Assembly (NCBI GenBank): GCA_023374025.1
Contig: SIJG01000016.1
Coordinates: 1,598,642-1,662,641 of the forward strand
From: Heterodera schachtii
Taxonomy: Eukaryota > Nematoda > Chromadorea > Rhabditida > Heteroderidae
Reading direction: 5' to 3'
Length of the DNA stretch: 64,000 bases
Shown here: piece by piece, positions 41,529 through 52,332 of the stretch
How positions within the stretch are numbered: the first letter of the stretch is position 1
Layout: every line of letters starts with the position of its first letter
Made by a program: the position numbers and the translations under genes
Notes under the pieces: generated by a model
Told to the model about the DNA's origin: nothing
Seen by the model: only the letters and a program-made list of their open reading frames with translations
Databases searched by the model: none

Positions 41529-41734
41529 AGTACTTCCGTGTTTTGCTACCCCGCCCCCCCCCGACCCTCGAAAAATAATTTTATAGGGGTTTTCACGGTC
41601 ACTGATCACAAACATGGTATTTGTTTTGACATTTGATGATGACACCTGCTGGTCATAAATTTAACCAAATATCTATGATTTTTTGAAATTTTAATTTTCG
41701 GAGGGGGCGGGTAGCAAAACAACAAGGAAGTACC
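41529..41734. mobile_element. 206-bp foldback MITE at the exon 4 boundary
   Basis: The ends AGTACTTCC/GGAAGTACC and subterminal GTTTTGCTACCC/GGGTAGCAAAAC are inverted. Flanks are GTTTCTCC and ATTTCTCC (7 of 8). Its internal CGGTCACTGATCAC resembles the GATCAGCG blocks of related elements. It disrupts the start of exon 4. Confidence 0.78.
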
Positions 41735-42113
41735 ATTTCTCCTCCGCCGTTTCCTCCGAGAATTTTTTTTTAAAATTGCATTGGTCATCTAAATATTTCC
41801 TGGGGTAGCTGGCGGCCTTGGTGAACGAAGGGACCAAAGAAAAGCTGACACTGCAAAAGGGTGGTTATATTTATTGGGAGTTGAAACGATGTCCAATTGT
41901 TGGTGAGACGACGGACCCATGGGACGAAGACGAAAATTGGGACAGCAAATTTAACATGGTCCGATTTTCTTTGTGTGATGGCAACAATTGTATTGGGTGA
42001 GCAGCAACGGAATTTGATTTTGTCCAAAAAATAAACATAATTTTAGGCCATTGTCACCACCAGCGGAGGAAGAAGATAAAGAAGAAGAAGCGGATGAAAG
42101 CAACGAAAAATAA

Positions 42114-42579
42114 TTATATATTTGTGTGAGAAATGATCGATCTCACCGATTGGGAACGGATTTGATGCTCTCATCAGAAATGCTTTGCTTGATTCTTACA
42201 TTTATTTGCTTGCTTCTTTGTTGTGCGAAATTTCTTGATTAAAGTCTATAGAATTTTTTTTTGGTTTACGCGGTACATCCAATTTAGTTTACGCAATTTA
42301 TCGTTTTTTTGAGAGGCAGGAGGCTAAATTTTGTAAAAATACCTACATAGGTAACCGATTTTGAGGGACAGGGAAGGGAAAAAATAATTATGTGAATAAC
42401 TTTAATGCTTCCCGGGCAACCAAATCCGAGCGTCGAATTAAATGACCAGACGGATCCCTTGGCAAAATTGGCCGCTGACACCACCCATTTTTTATTTATT
42501 TATGAAAATACTGTATGTATTGCTAATTTTAAGACCCTATTTATTGATTTGTGAATGAGCAAAAATCAAATACAACAAC
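42114..42579. other. Intergenic, no gene recognised
   Basis: It begins with the 3' flank block (ATGATCGATCTCACCGATTG). The rest is mixed sequence including GGCAGGAGGC and CCCGGGCAACC patches without an ORF I trust. Confidence 0.5.
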
Positions 42580-43104
42580 TAGAGATCGGTATTTTGAAAA
42601 AAGCCTGGACCTGGACCTGGACCTGGATTCCATGTTGGACCTGGACCTGGATTTCCTGGACAAAAATCCAGGAAAATCCAGGTCCAGGAAAAATCCAGGC
42701 TCCTCGGGACCTGGATCCAGGCCTGGACCTGGATTTTTTGAAACTCATTTTAAAAATTAAAAAAATGTTTGAAAAAATTAATTATTTGCTTAGAAACATT
42801 TAAAAATATCTAATTTATAATAATAATGTGTTTTTAAATTTCTTTAATCTTTTTTTGAAAACTCGAAAAAACATCGGTCACTTAAAATAATAAATTCTAA
42901 AATTTTGTCCAGGAAAATCCAGGTTTTTTTGTGTTTTACCTGGACTTGGACCTGGATTTTTTTTCACATTTGACCTGGACCTGGATTTCCTGGACAAAAA
43001 TCCAGGAAAATCCAGGTCCAGGAAAAATCCAGGTTGCCGAAAAATGGCCTGGACCTGGATCCAGGAAAAATCCAGGCCTGGATCCAGGTCCAGGCCGATC
43101 TCTA
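42580..43104. mobile_element. CCTGGA-hexamer element with inverted ends
   Basis: The ends TAGAGATCGG and CCGATCTCTA are inverted; ACAAC lies on each side. Both halves are arrays of CCTGGACCTGGA and its complement TCCAGGTCCAGG, around an AT-rich centre. It explains the many short LDLDLD/WTWTWT and GPGSRPG ORFs in all frames. Confidence 0.82.
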
Positions 43105-43190
43105 ACAACAACGATCAACATTTACCTACCTAAATATTGATGATAACAACGCTCAACATTTCTGTTCAAATAATCGCATAAATCAATCAA

Positions 43191-44570
43191 TCAATTCATT
43201 TCTTCTGCTTGCTTTTTCTGCTGATCACTACTCGGCCCGGACGGCAAATCGTCGAGAAGCCTTAAAAAACAACAACAACAAAATTAGCATTTTTGATTTT
43301 TAAAAATTTGTTCACCCATCGTCAACTCCGCCGTGGTTGATGGAAATCTCAATTTTGTTGTTGTTCTCTCGTCCATCAATCAATTCGTTCAATGCCTTTT
43401 CCATTTGTTGCTCACTTCCTTGGCCAATTGAACAACGGATGAGCTCAAAAATTTCTTCATCGTCCTCAGTTCCAATTGATGTTTTCAATTTCAATTGCTC
43501 CCCAGTCAATTCGTTGGTCATTTCAAATGGCACAACAACAGGAAGCGAATGAAACGGCATAAAGGCAACAGTAATGTTGGAAGAAACGGGAGAAGAAGCG
43601 ATGGAAAATTCCTAAAAAAAGCAAAAAAATTTAAAAAACAAATAATTGAACAAATTACCGCTTTGATTTGTTCCACTATTGCCGCCCATTGTTGCCCCAT
43701 ATCTTCCCAAATTTGGACATAAAACAGCTTTGGCAAATTGTCGGGATGAGGCGAGAACAGCCATTTGGTCACTGCTTGGCCCTCTGACGCGTTGGCACTG
43801 TCATCAGGCGGCAATTCGGGCAAAAAGTCGCAAAAAAGATTGACAACTTGGAGAGAGGGCCAATTGCAGAGAAAAGACGGGGCCAATTGACGGATTTGAC
43901 GAAACACAAAGGCGCTCAAACACAACAGACGAATGCTGTCCTTGAACATTGGCCGAATGGTGAACTCAACGAACTCCAAAATGCGAACATTTGAAGTGTG
44001 AATGGTCAATTTTGCTGAACAAACGGAGAAAAGACGGTGAAAATGGCCGATAAAATTGAGCACATTTTGGTCGATGAAGCTGAAAATCAGAGAATGTATG
44101 TGATGGAAAGAAAATCATGTACAAATGCAATTTCATTTTTCACTTGATCGAAATGCTTCTGAATCCGATGACTTTTTTTGGCAACGGATTTTGCGGAATT
44201 GGCAATTCTTTCCCATCGGAATTGACAATTTCCATTTCAATTGCGCCATTCTCTCCGCCGATTTTGCCTCGCATTTCCAAGAAGCCCCATCTCCATCGTC
44301 GTGTTTTGCTTCGAATTTCCATTTTGCCCAATGTCCATTTGCGTGTCTTGAAATGTTCGTCCACGTAGAAGTCAAATCGGTGACTGATCATCGCAATGCC
44401 AAGGCCAAGCTGAGATGGCGGAAGCAAATCGAACACTTCGAGCCAACAATCAGCAGAGATGAAGCTGAAAACGGAAAAGCAAAATGATTAGCCATTGAAA
44501 TCAAATTTAGATTAATTATTTACATCGCTTTTTCCATTTCTTTCTCCGCTTCCTTTGGATTGTCAGACAT
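43191..44570 (-). CDS. Subfamily B F-box-like family protein, complete, 5 exons
   Basis: Exons are 44524-44570, 44144-44464, 43659-44079, 43316-43611 and 43191-43260; total 1155 nt, 384 aa, the longest member. The start MSDNPKEAEKEMEKAI joins FISADCWLEVFDLLPPSQLG, then HRFDFYVDEHFKTRKWTLGK. Exon 2 has an insertion of about 45 nt (TRRWRWGFLEMRGKIGG). Exon 3 has FIDQNVLNFIGHFHRLF, ELPPDDSANASEGQAVTKWL and HPDNLPKLF. Exon 4 has MTNELTGEQLKLK, IRCSIGQGS and NHGGVDDG. The tail is LLDDLPSGPSSDQQ. The exon 2 donor is GTGAAA. No interrupting transposon. Confidence 0.83.
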
Positions 44571-45035
44571 TTTTCTTTGTATTGTAATCAAACAGAATTA
44601 GAAAAATAAGTGAACTGATAATTATCAAGTGCGGATGAGCCTGCTTATGAAGAAAAGCAGAGTTACCAAGTATGCTTATTTCTAAGATTTGTGCTTATTT
44701 GGAGGGGTCGGATCACAGAAAACAAAAACGAATGCAAAAAAAATACAACAAATTTCTTAGATAAGATCTCGAATCGTGTGGGAAAATCTGTTAACTAATG
44801 TCGGGTTTGAGTGCCAAAATTCAAATCTGCAGGCGCTTAAGCAAGAATTCGGAAATCTCGAACCCCTCTGCAATGTCATAAATGCTTTTGTTGATTCTTA
44901 CATTTAGGTATTTGCTTGCTTTTTGTTTGAGTTTTCCTGATATTAAGAGAGAAATTTTTTTTCAAACTTGAATTTGACGAAATTTGTTAATTGGCGAACT
45001 GTTTCATTACAAATTTAAAATTTTTAGTCGCTGAC
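44571..45035. other. 5' flank of the preceding B gene
   Basis: AT-rich. The CCGACAAACGCC element and TATA block of other B genes are not visible here. Confidence 0.45.
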
Positions 45036-45962
45036 CCACAAAATGTCCAAGCTACGAAATGTCCAAGCTACGTAATGTCCAAGCCACGAAATGTCCAAGC
45101 CACGAAATGTCCAAGCCACGAATTGTCCAAGCCACGAAATGTCCATAAGCGGTCGGGGTCGTTTTCGCGTGGCCGTTTTCGCGTGGCCATTTTCGCGTGA
45201 GGGCCATTTTCGCGTGGCCGTTTTCGCGTGGTTGCATATAAGCGAATTTTTATTTTTTATATTTTGAAAAATTTTTTCACTCCCGTTTTATTTCGGGTGC
45301 TTAACTCAATCTATATTTAAGTGAATTTTATAAACTAAATTAATACTGACAAATTATTATACAGTCTAATAATTTTTCACGGTCTAATGCTTTGCTGGTA
45401 TTAGTGTAGACTCACCATCCCAAATGCAATTTGGTATCAAATTGTTTTCTCTCTTTCTGGCAGGCTTATTTATCATAATTTAAAAAAATTTCCAACCCCT
45501 ATTACAGAATTTTTTCTATATAAAATTGAGTTATTTGGCGTAAAATGTTTGGGGCATAACTTTTGTACGGCAAAAAATTGAACAAAAAATTAACACTTTC
45601 CAATTGGTTAATCTTTTGGATATGTGAAAAGAAGAGTTCCCCGCCCCCGAAAAAGAAAAAAAGAAAAGAAATGTCGTGATGCCGTGGTCGGATTCTGTGT
45701 CTCATTCACGTTGTCAATACTTGAAGTTGTTAATCTTTACATGCATAAAAATGAGGACGCTTTTGAGTAAATAAAAGCAAAAAATTGTTTGAAATCGGGT
45801 TCGCGATTCGAAATAGGTCAAAATGAATGTTCGGCACACATCCGACCAATATTAGTCGTAAACAGGCACTCACGCGAAAACGTACCCCACGCGAAAACGG
45901 GCCACGCGAAAATGGCCCTCACGCGAAAACGGCCACGCAAAAACGTCCTGGCCCCGACATTT
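45036..45962. repeat. Foldback-like region bracketed by CGCGTGGCC arrays
   Basis: 45040-45145 is an AAATGTCCAAGCCACG array (six 16-bp units). 45150-45232 is a GGCCGTTTTCGCGTG array. 45858-45950 is the complementary CACGCGAAAACGGCC array. GGTCGGGGTCGTTTT at the left pairs with AACGTCCTGGCCCCGAC at the right. The centre is AT-rich without a gene. Confidence 0.7.
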
Positions 45963-46353
45963 TGCCGAAATATTACATTTTCAAGATGTTTTTTTTTTCT
46001 CCGTTTCACATCAAACAAAAGTTCCCCCACCTTTGGTCCATTTATTCCATTAGGTTTTCAAATTTTTAGCCAAAAATTTTTTGGATCAAAATCTGTTACA
46101 AAAATCAACTTAGCAATTAGTTTTGAAAATATGTAATATTGCAAAAACATAGTGAAAACAGTGGTCCTTGGCCCAAATAAAAGCAACTACGGGTTTTCCT
46201 GCTTAAAATTTAGCGATCAAATTGGAAATAATTTTTTTTGTGCTTATTTTTACTTTTTTTCACAACATAAATAAAGTTTTTTTTAGTTTATTTAACATCA
46301 TTTTTCGCAATCACAAATTACGACAATAATTGTGTGCTGTTAATTGCCGCAAA
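45963..46353 (+). other. 5' flank of the A pseudogene, shared with 1697-2130
   Basis: Inverted relative of the flank of the gene ending at 1696, down to TTGTGTGCTGTTAATTGCCGC just before the ATG. Confidence 0.55.
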
Positions 46354-48281
46354 ATGAACCGACAGTTAAGGAAAAAAATGTGAGAAATTTTTAAATGATA
46401 GAATTTTCGGCTTTTTTACAGTTTATTGAGCCCTTACGAAAAACCACAGGGGTAAAGGGCTTTTGAGGTAAAATCTTTGCTAAACCCCAACTCATTGTGA
46501 AAAACAGAAATTTTTTACAAATCGCAGTACGAATTTGCGGTTTCAGGCTTTTAATTTGTAATTTTTCAAAACTTTGTTCCCAACTTTTACTTTTCATTGG
46601 GCCCATTAAACTACAAAAAGTGCCAATTTCTCTTTTTAATTAATTTTTACGCACTCATTTCAGTTGGATTTGTGGCGACGTTTGGATGGACATTTTCCCA
46701 TCTTTTGACCATGCTAAACTCGGCCTCAAAATGGCATTGCTTTCCGACCGTTTCGATGTTTTGGCGGACACGCATTTTAATGGCAAAACGGAATTTACGC
46801 TTTGGAGAACAATCAAAATTCAAAAGTACGAAGGACCGAAACCAGTGCTATTTGTTTATGGAAAATGGAAGAGTTTTCCGCTGCCGGACCGTCCGCTGCC
46901 AAACAAAATCCGCTTTAATTTTATATATTAAAGCATTTGTGTGTTTCTTCAGTTACATTGACCGCTCCGTCATTGAATTTCTCCATGCCAACAAGCAAAT
47001 TTGGGACAGAAGTGGCACCAAATTGGAGTTGCCTATTACGAATGTTCAGCCAATTTGGGATGTTTTGACCAGTGAAATTTGGCCCATTTTTGCAACAAAT
47101 ATTCGCCATTTGAGCATTGCCGGTCATATCCATTTGGACAATTTGCGTCGCCGCATTTCACCAACAGTTCTCGTCGATCTTGATCAATTGACTTCGATCG
47201 ATTCTGGTCTTCTGGTGATCATTTTGATGAACCGAATGCAACTGGTGGCCAAGCGTTGTCCAAATGGTTACACACGCCGAGCAAAAATGGTCAACCGAAG
47301 CAATTGCGTTGTAATGGTTATTTGGATTCACTGGATCTCGAATGGATCAACCATTTCAAAGAGGTGGTCCGCCGTATTTTCGTTATTTTTTAGTCTCAAA
47401 TAATTGCAACATCAAAACATGGTCATTCTTAGGGCTTCCTTTTTTAGGTGAGAAAAATTGCGAAATAGGTAGAAAAATAGGTAAATAAAATTTTTTATTA
47501 ATGATTTTTTAGTAGAAAAAAGGTAAAAAAAAAAAGTAAAATTTTAGTTATATTTTTGTGTAGACGAATAATTTAAATAATTGTATTGTTTTCTTACCAG
47601 ATAATGAACAATTTAATTAATTTGTTAAGAAAAAAATTAATTAATTTTGTGGGATGAATTTTCGAGAAAATTTTCCAGTTCTTAGGGGTGTATTTTTTGA
47701 AATTTTTTCGGGTCGATTCTTAGGGGTGTTCTTTGGTTTTATTTCATTTTTGGTAAGGAATTTTTTGAAAATCCTTAAAGTAGTTACCAAAAATTCCAAA
47801 ATTTGCGATTTTTTATGCTTTTTTTAGGTGCCTATTTCGCGATTTTTTGTGCCTAAAAAAGAATTCCTAACATATATATTTTTTAAATTTTGTTTAGTCA
47901 TTTCTGCGTGCCACCACTTCTATCAGTTACAAAATTCAACTTAATTTTTATAAGATAACAACTCCAATTGAACAATTTGAATTGGTGAACGAAGGGACAA
48001 ATGAGAAGCTGATATTGTGGTAAAAATCCGAGAATAATTGGCTGTTGAAGCGATGTCCCATTATTGTTGGGGAGACGGCTACAATTCAATGGAAAGACGA
48101 CGAAAATTGGGACGACAATTTGAACAATATCCAATTTAATTTGTGCGCTGACAGTAATTCCATTGGGTGAGAGCAGCAACCAACGGAATTTGTGATTTTG
48201 TCGGAAAATAATTGACCCAATTCAATTTTCACTAAATTTAGACCATTGTCGCCACCAGCTGAAAACAATAAATTGACATAA
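46354..48281 (+). pseudogene. Subfamily A pseudogene with several lesions
   Basis: Recognisable exons: 46354-46364 (donor GTTAAG), 46664 to about 46918, 46953-47363, 47898-48166 and 48242-48281. Lesions: the end of exon 2 with its donor is deleted (RFNFIY then stop); exon 3 has a frameshift near 47210 (after TSIDSGLL); exon 4 has TAA at 48021-48023 where a paralogue has a lysine codon; exon 5 is cut short by an early stop (PLSPPAENNKLT). Intron 3 is enlarged by a TA-flanked element. Confidence 0.87.
47432..47867. mobile_element. TA-flanked element in intron 3
   Basis: The inverted ends GGGCTTCCTTTTTTAGG and CCTAAAAAAGAATTCC lie between TA dinucleotides. The interior ATTCTTAGGGGTGTATTTT blocks match those in the elements at 17043, 19356 and 31274. 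Confidence 0.75.
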
Positions 48282-48625
48282 AAAATGTTTGTTTTTTTTT
48301 TGCTTGAGTTTTTTTCACCACTACAGCGGATATATTTGTTAAATTTGCCGTTTTGAAATACCGTTAATAATAGCCTATCTAATTTTGTGGCTAAAAAATT
48401 GACAGCCTAAGTCAGCAGGAATTTGTTGTGTCAAGCCTTTACCGTTTTTATTATTAACCATTTTATCAACGATTAATTACTCACAATGAATTTCACATAC
48501 ATATACACATAAAATACAATGGAAATGGACGCATTTGCGAGCAAGCAAAGATCAAATACACAATATTTAAATGGCAAAGTGCCAACATAATTTCGGTCAG
48601 ACAATTTCGTCACCAATCAATTAAT
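48282..48625. other. Intergenic, no gene
   Basis: AT-rich sequence between a pseudogene and a convergent B gene. Nothing recognised. Confidence 0.5.
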
Positions 48626-50265
48626 TCATTTCTGCTGCTGATCACTCTGTCCAGGAGAAGCGGCGTCGAGAAGACTGAAAAAACGATGATATTCCATTGC
48701 AAATTATGAGTCAATGGCATTTTATGAGTCAAATCAACTAACTATCCTTGATTTTTTGTACCATAATTCGGCTCTATTATGGTTTGTCCCCCATAAATTT
48801 TTCGTAAATTTTTTTGTTTTCAAAAGCCATGAAAATAGTTTTCGAGGTCGTGGATCACAACAAATTCGGCATCCATTTCGACCAATTCCGAATCCCGGAC
48901 CCGAACAAAAAGTCGAAATCTCAATTTCTGATTTTCACATTTTTAGTTCAAACTTTGTTTAAATTCACAGAATTCGAGTTCGGGTCCGGTATTCGGAACC
49001 ATAATAGAGCCCACAATTCTATCCATTCCAAAACAAATCGTATTTTTGGAAACGAATTGAAAGCACAAAGTCAAAGCAATTGTTGATTAGACTCATAAAA
49101 TAATTAAGCATTTTAAATTGTTCACCCGTCGTCGTATCCACCATCTTTGATCACAATGTCAATTGGGTTCTGTCGAGCTTTGAATTTATCCGTCATATTT
49201 TCCCAATTTCGGTAATCCCATCCAATTGGACAACGTAAGAGGCAAAAATCATTTGCTGATGACTGTATAAGTGCCAATTTCTCTCCAGTCACTTCGTTGA
49301 TCCGATCAAATGGCACAATGAAGTCAATCGGAGAAGACGGCAGAAAGTGAAAAACAATGCCAAAAGTAACCGGAGAAGAAGCATTAGAAAATGCCTAAAA
49401 ATGGGAGAAAAAAGCATAGAAAAACCAATTAAATAGGGATAATCACCGCTTTGAGCTGTTCCATCGTTGACGACCATTGATCCGGTGAATTAATAGAGCA
49501 TTGAAGCAACTTCGGCACATTGTCGGGATGAGGCGTGAACAACCATTTGGCCACCACTTGGCCATCCGACGCCATGGCACTGTCATCGGACGGAAATTCA
49601 GGGAAAATTCCGTCATCAAACAACACGCTGCGAGGTGATGGACAATCATTGAGAAATGACGGGGCCAATTGGCGCAGGCGGCGAAAAGCGATGGTGTTCA
49701 AAATCATCGCACGAATTGAATGGCGAAACATTGGCAAAATGTTGAGCAAAACAAATTTCAAAATGCGTTCATTGCCCGTGGTAATGTACAAATCCGTTGA
49801 ACAAACGGCGAAAAAACGGTGAAAACGGCGGAGAAATGCGATGACATTTTGATCGATGTAGCTGAAAATGTGATAACTCATAAATCAAAAAATCTGGATG
49901 ATCGGCTTCTTACGCGATCGTAATGCCACTGAATCCGATGACTTTGTTCGGCAACGGATTTTGCGGGATTGGCAATGGATTTCCATCGGATTTGACAATT
50001 TGCATTTTCTTCGTCCCATTTTCTTCAATGTCCCATTGGATAAGCAATTTGTTGTTCAATTTCCATTTGCGTGTTTTGAAGTGTTCGTCGACGATGCGGT
50101 CAAAGCGGCAGTTGATCAGTGCAATTTCGAGGCCAAGCTGAGAAGGCGCAAGAAAATCGAACACCAAAAGCCAACAATCGCTGCAGATAAAGCTGAAAAA
50201 TGGGGAGAATTTTATGAAATTTTCAAATTTTTTGATTAGTTTTACATTTTGTTTTCTGAAGACAT
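48626..50265 (-). CDS. Subfamily B F-box-like family protein, complete, 5 exons
   Basis: Exons are 50246-50265, 49914-50192, 49447-49861, 49126-49394 and 48626-48674; total 1032 nt, 343 aa, open. The start MSSENKI joins FICSDCWLLVFDFLAPSQLG, then RIVDEHFKTRKWKL and PIPQNPLPNKVIGF. Exon 3 has YIDQNVIAFLRRFHRFF, PSFLNDCPS, EFPSDDSAMASDGQVVAKWL and HPDNVPKLL. Exon 4 has RINEVTGEKLALI and CLLRCPIG. The tail is LLDAASPGQSDQQQK. Intron 4 is long because of a MITE (48770-49011). A TATA block lies about 80 bp upstream, the best-defined promoter in the window. Confidence 0.84.
48770..49011. mobile_element. 242-bp hAT-like MITE in intron 4
   Basis: The inverted ends are GGCTCTATTATGGTT and CATAATAGAGCC. 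Flanks are CATAATTC (48762-48769) and CACAATTC (49012-49019), 7 of 8. Subterminal CCCGGACCCGAAC and GAGTTCGGGTCCGG recur in the elements at 21735 and 35869. Confidence 0.83.
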
Positions 50266-50341
50266 TTGCACAACAAAATGACCGAAAAATATAGGGAGAA
50301 TGGAAGAATGAATGGAATGAGGAAGAGGGGAAGAAAAAAGG

Positions 50342-50415
50342 CATTTTTATACTAAAATATTAGCGTAGCGCTCCAACCCTTCGAGGGTGGGAAAAGTGGG
50401 AGTCGGCGTTTGTCG
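50342..50415 (-). promoter_or_regulatory. Promoter of the B gene at 50265
   Basis: On the minus strand: CCGACAAACGCCGACT at 50400-50415, then AATATTTTAGTATAAAAATG (TATA box) at 50342-50361, about 80 bp before the ATG. The same two blocks, similarly spaced, occur at 21667-21734 and 24162-24220. Confidence 0.7.
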
Positions 50416-51014
50416 GCTATACATAAATAGAAAGGCGATTCATGCGTCGAATGTCTTCCCCAAACCATTGCATGAGAGCATTTTGGCACTTGGTGAAACT
50501 GCCGACACATTTGTCTTGGACAGAAATTGGATTTTTGAAATGCGAAGTGAAAACGGATGGATTTAAGAGATTACGGATGATAAAAGTGATTGGTAAATCA
50601 TCATTTTTCTTGCTGATATTTATTTGTAATTGTCCCTTATAACTATTTTGAAGCAATTTCGCTAAATGTTCTGATTTCCGACCCCAAAATCTGATATTTT
50701 GAGCCCGGTGTTGATTATGAAAATTTTCGATCATATCCCTGGGTTAATCCCAAAAAAAAAAAAATTAAAATTCAATTTTGTAACTTTTTTTGTGTCTTAG
50801 TTAGCATCGCTTAAAACAAAGGGTTCTCTTTTTCACTTTTGGCGTCAAATCAATTAAAAATCTTCAGTTTATTGGCCATAATCAAAAAAGCATGCAAATA
50901 AATACACATTTATTTGTATATTCGAACGAAAGAATCAACAATAAGCATTTGTGAGAGGAAATAAGCTCTAAATCCGTTTCCAATTGTATGAGATCGATCA
51001 TTTCTCAAATATAA
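50416..51014. other. Upstream B flank and 3' flank of an A fragment
   Basis: 50440-50645 is the inverted counterpart of 21480-21640 (AAGTGAAAACGGATGGATT). 50780-50960 resembles 1-210. No gene. Confidence 0.55.
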
Positions 51015-51700
51015 TTAATTCGTCTTCCGCGCAATCCGACGATATTTCGATGCTTTGACCCGCTTTTTCTTTTTCTTCGTCGGCAAGAAGCCATAAGGCC
51101 TAAAATTAAATACAATTTGAATTGAATTGGGTGAATTGAATTATCTTTTACAAATCACCCAGTCGAACTTTTGCCTCCAGACAAATTAAATTGGATTATG
51201 TTCAAATTGTCGTCCCAATTTTCATCGTTTTCCCATTGAACCGCCGCCGCTTTTTCCTTTTCACAAATGGGACATCGCTTCAACAGCCAATCACTATCAC
51301 CATAACTTGACACATTCTCCAATGTCAGCTCTTCCTTGGTCCGTTCGTTCACAAATTCAAACGGTCACAATTGGTGTTGAATCGTAAAGTTCAAATCGAA
51401 TTTTGTAGTTGACTGAAGCGGTGGCACGGAGAAATGTCTAAACAAAAAGGAAGCGAAAATCAAAGGCAATCAATCATCATCGGTCGTTTAACGAAAATTG
51501 GCAGCAACCAACAGGCCAACTCCTTCAAATTGTTGACCCATCCGATTAAAAATTTTGTAAAATTTTTCAAAAAATTGAGTGATGCCACCAGCGATATTAT
51601 ACCCAAATTTTATGAGAATGTGACCAAACGCACCCTTGAAGCTGTTGACCCAATCTAAGTTCACTTCTTCGTCATAATACGCACAAAACAATCGTTTCCT
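51015..51700 (-). pseudogene. 3' remnant of a subfamily A gene, frameshifted
   Basis: Exon 3 end about 51640-51700 (LFCAYYDEEVNLDWVNSFK), exon 4 51159-51437 and exon 5 51015-51099. Exon 4 has an extra base near 51367 (ATTGTGACCGTTTG against ATTGTGCCATTTG), which breaks the frame. Downstream it reads RTKEELTL and KRCPICEKEKAAA. Exon 5 is unusual: PYGFLPTKKKKKRVKASKY, strongly basic instead of acidic. The 5' part ends abruptly at 51700, where an inverted exon-2 fragment begins. Confidence 0.82.
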
Positions 51701-52332
51701 GGTGGACACGCATTTTGATGACAAAACGACGGAATTGACAATTTGGAGACCTATCGGAATTTGCGAAGGCATAGGACCAGAACCGACACTGTCTGTACAG
51801 CAGATCGATGGCAAATTGGTGGAATTTCCGTTGCCGAACCGTCCGCTTCCAAACAAAATCCGTTTTAAGGAAATTCAGATTGAGTAATCTATAAATAAAG
51901 CATTTTATGGTAATACTATAGATGGTGGGCCCCCTTTTTGGATGAATTTTTTTTTTTCTTAAAAGTCGTGAAAACATGTTCATGGGGGTTTTCGGGGTCG
52001 GAGAACCCGAATCCAACATTCATTTTGACTAATTCCGAATCCCGGACCCAAACTCGAATAAAAAAAGTCAAAAATTCAAAATTTCCAAAATTTACTTTTT
52101 CATTCATATCTGTACAGAATAATTATTTTCCGATGTTTCAATGGTTTTTGACTTGCCACTGTTTCGGCCAGCTACAAAATTCGTTGTGGAGTTTACGGGC
52201 CAATGCCAATTGAGCCATTTGAATTGATGAACAAACAAACGAAGGAAAAGTTGAAATTGAGCAAAGAATCAAAGCTTTGGACGATGAAGCGATGCTCAAT
52301 TAATAGGAAGACGGCGGCGATTCAATGGGAAA
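51701..52332 (+). pseudogene. Subfamily A fragments (exon 2 and exon 4), rearranged
   Basis: 51701-51885 is the second half of an exon 2 (LVDTHFDDKTTELTIWRP ... IRFKEIQIE, donor GTAATC). After a MITE end, 52149-52332 is an exon 4 (ATVSASYKIRCG, FELMNKQTKEKLKL, MKRCS), broken off at WENDEN. Exon 3 is absent. The piece runs directly into the repeat at 52333. Confidence 0.82.
51907..52120. mobile_element. One-ended MITE fragment
   Basis: The left end GGTAATACTATAGATGGTGG is followed by CATGGGGGTTTTCGGGGTCG and CCCGGACCCAAACTCGAAT, as in the element at 35869. No right end. Confidence 0.65.

Larger units (their letters stand above)
39569..42113 (+). pseudogene. Subfamily A gene hit by three transposons
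   Basis: Exons are 39569-39579 (MNK plus two bases), 39641-39916, 40939-41389, the 3' part of exon 4 at 41818-41996 and exon 5 at 42047-42113. Blocks: WICSDVWMDILPSFDRPQLG, YIDHTVLTFLRANKQIWD, RISPTILADL, KWLHTPRKDGQLK, LVNEGTKEKLTL, KRCPIVGE, PLSPPAEEEDKEEE. Intron 2 is 1022 nt because of a foldback element (39957-40918). Intron 3 holds a 60-bp MITE. A 206-bp MITE lies where exon 4 should begin, and the first 85 or so bases of exon 4 are replaced. Exons 1-3 could still splice. Confidence 0.82.

Noticed and set aside
42551..43140. Gly-Pro and Leu-Asp rich ORFs on both strands
   Set aside because: Translations of CCTGGA hexamers in a transposon; open in many frames at once.
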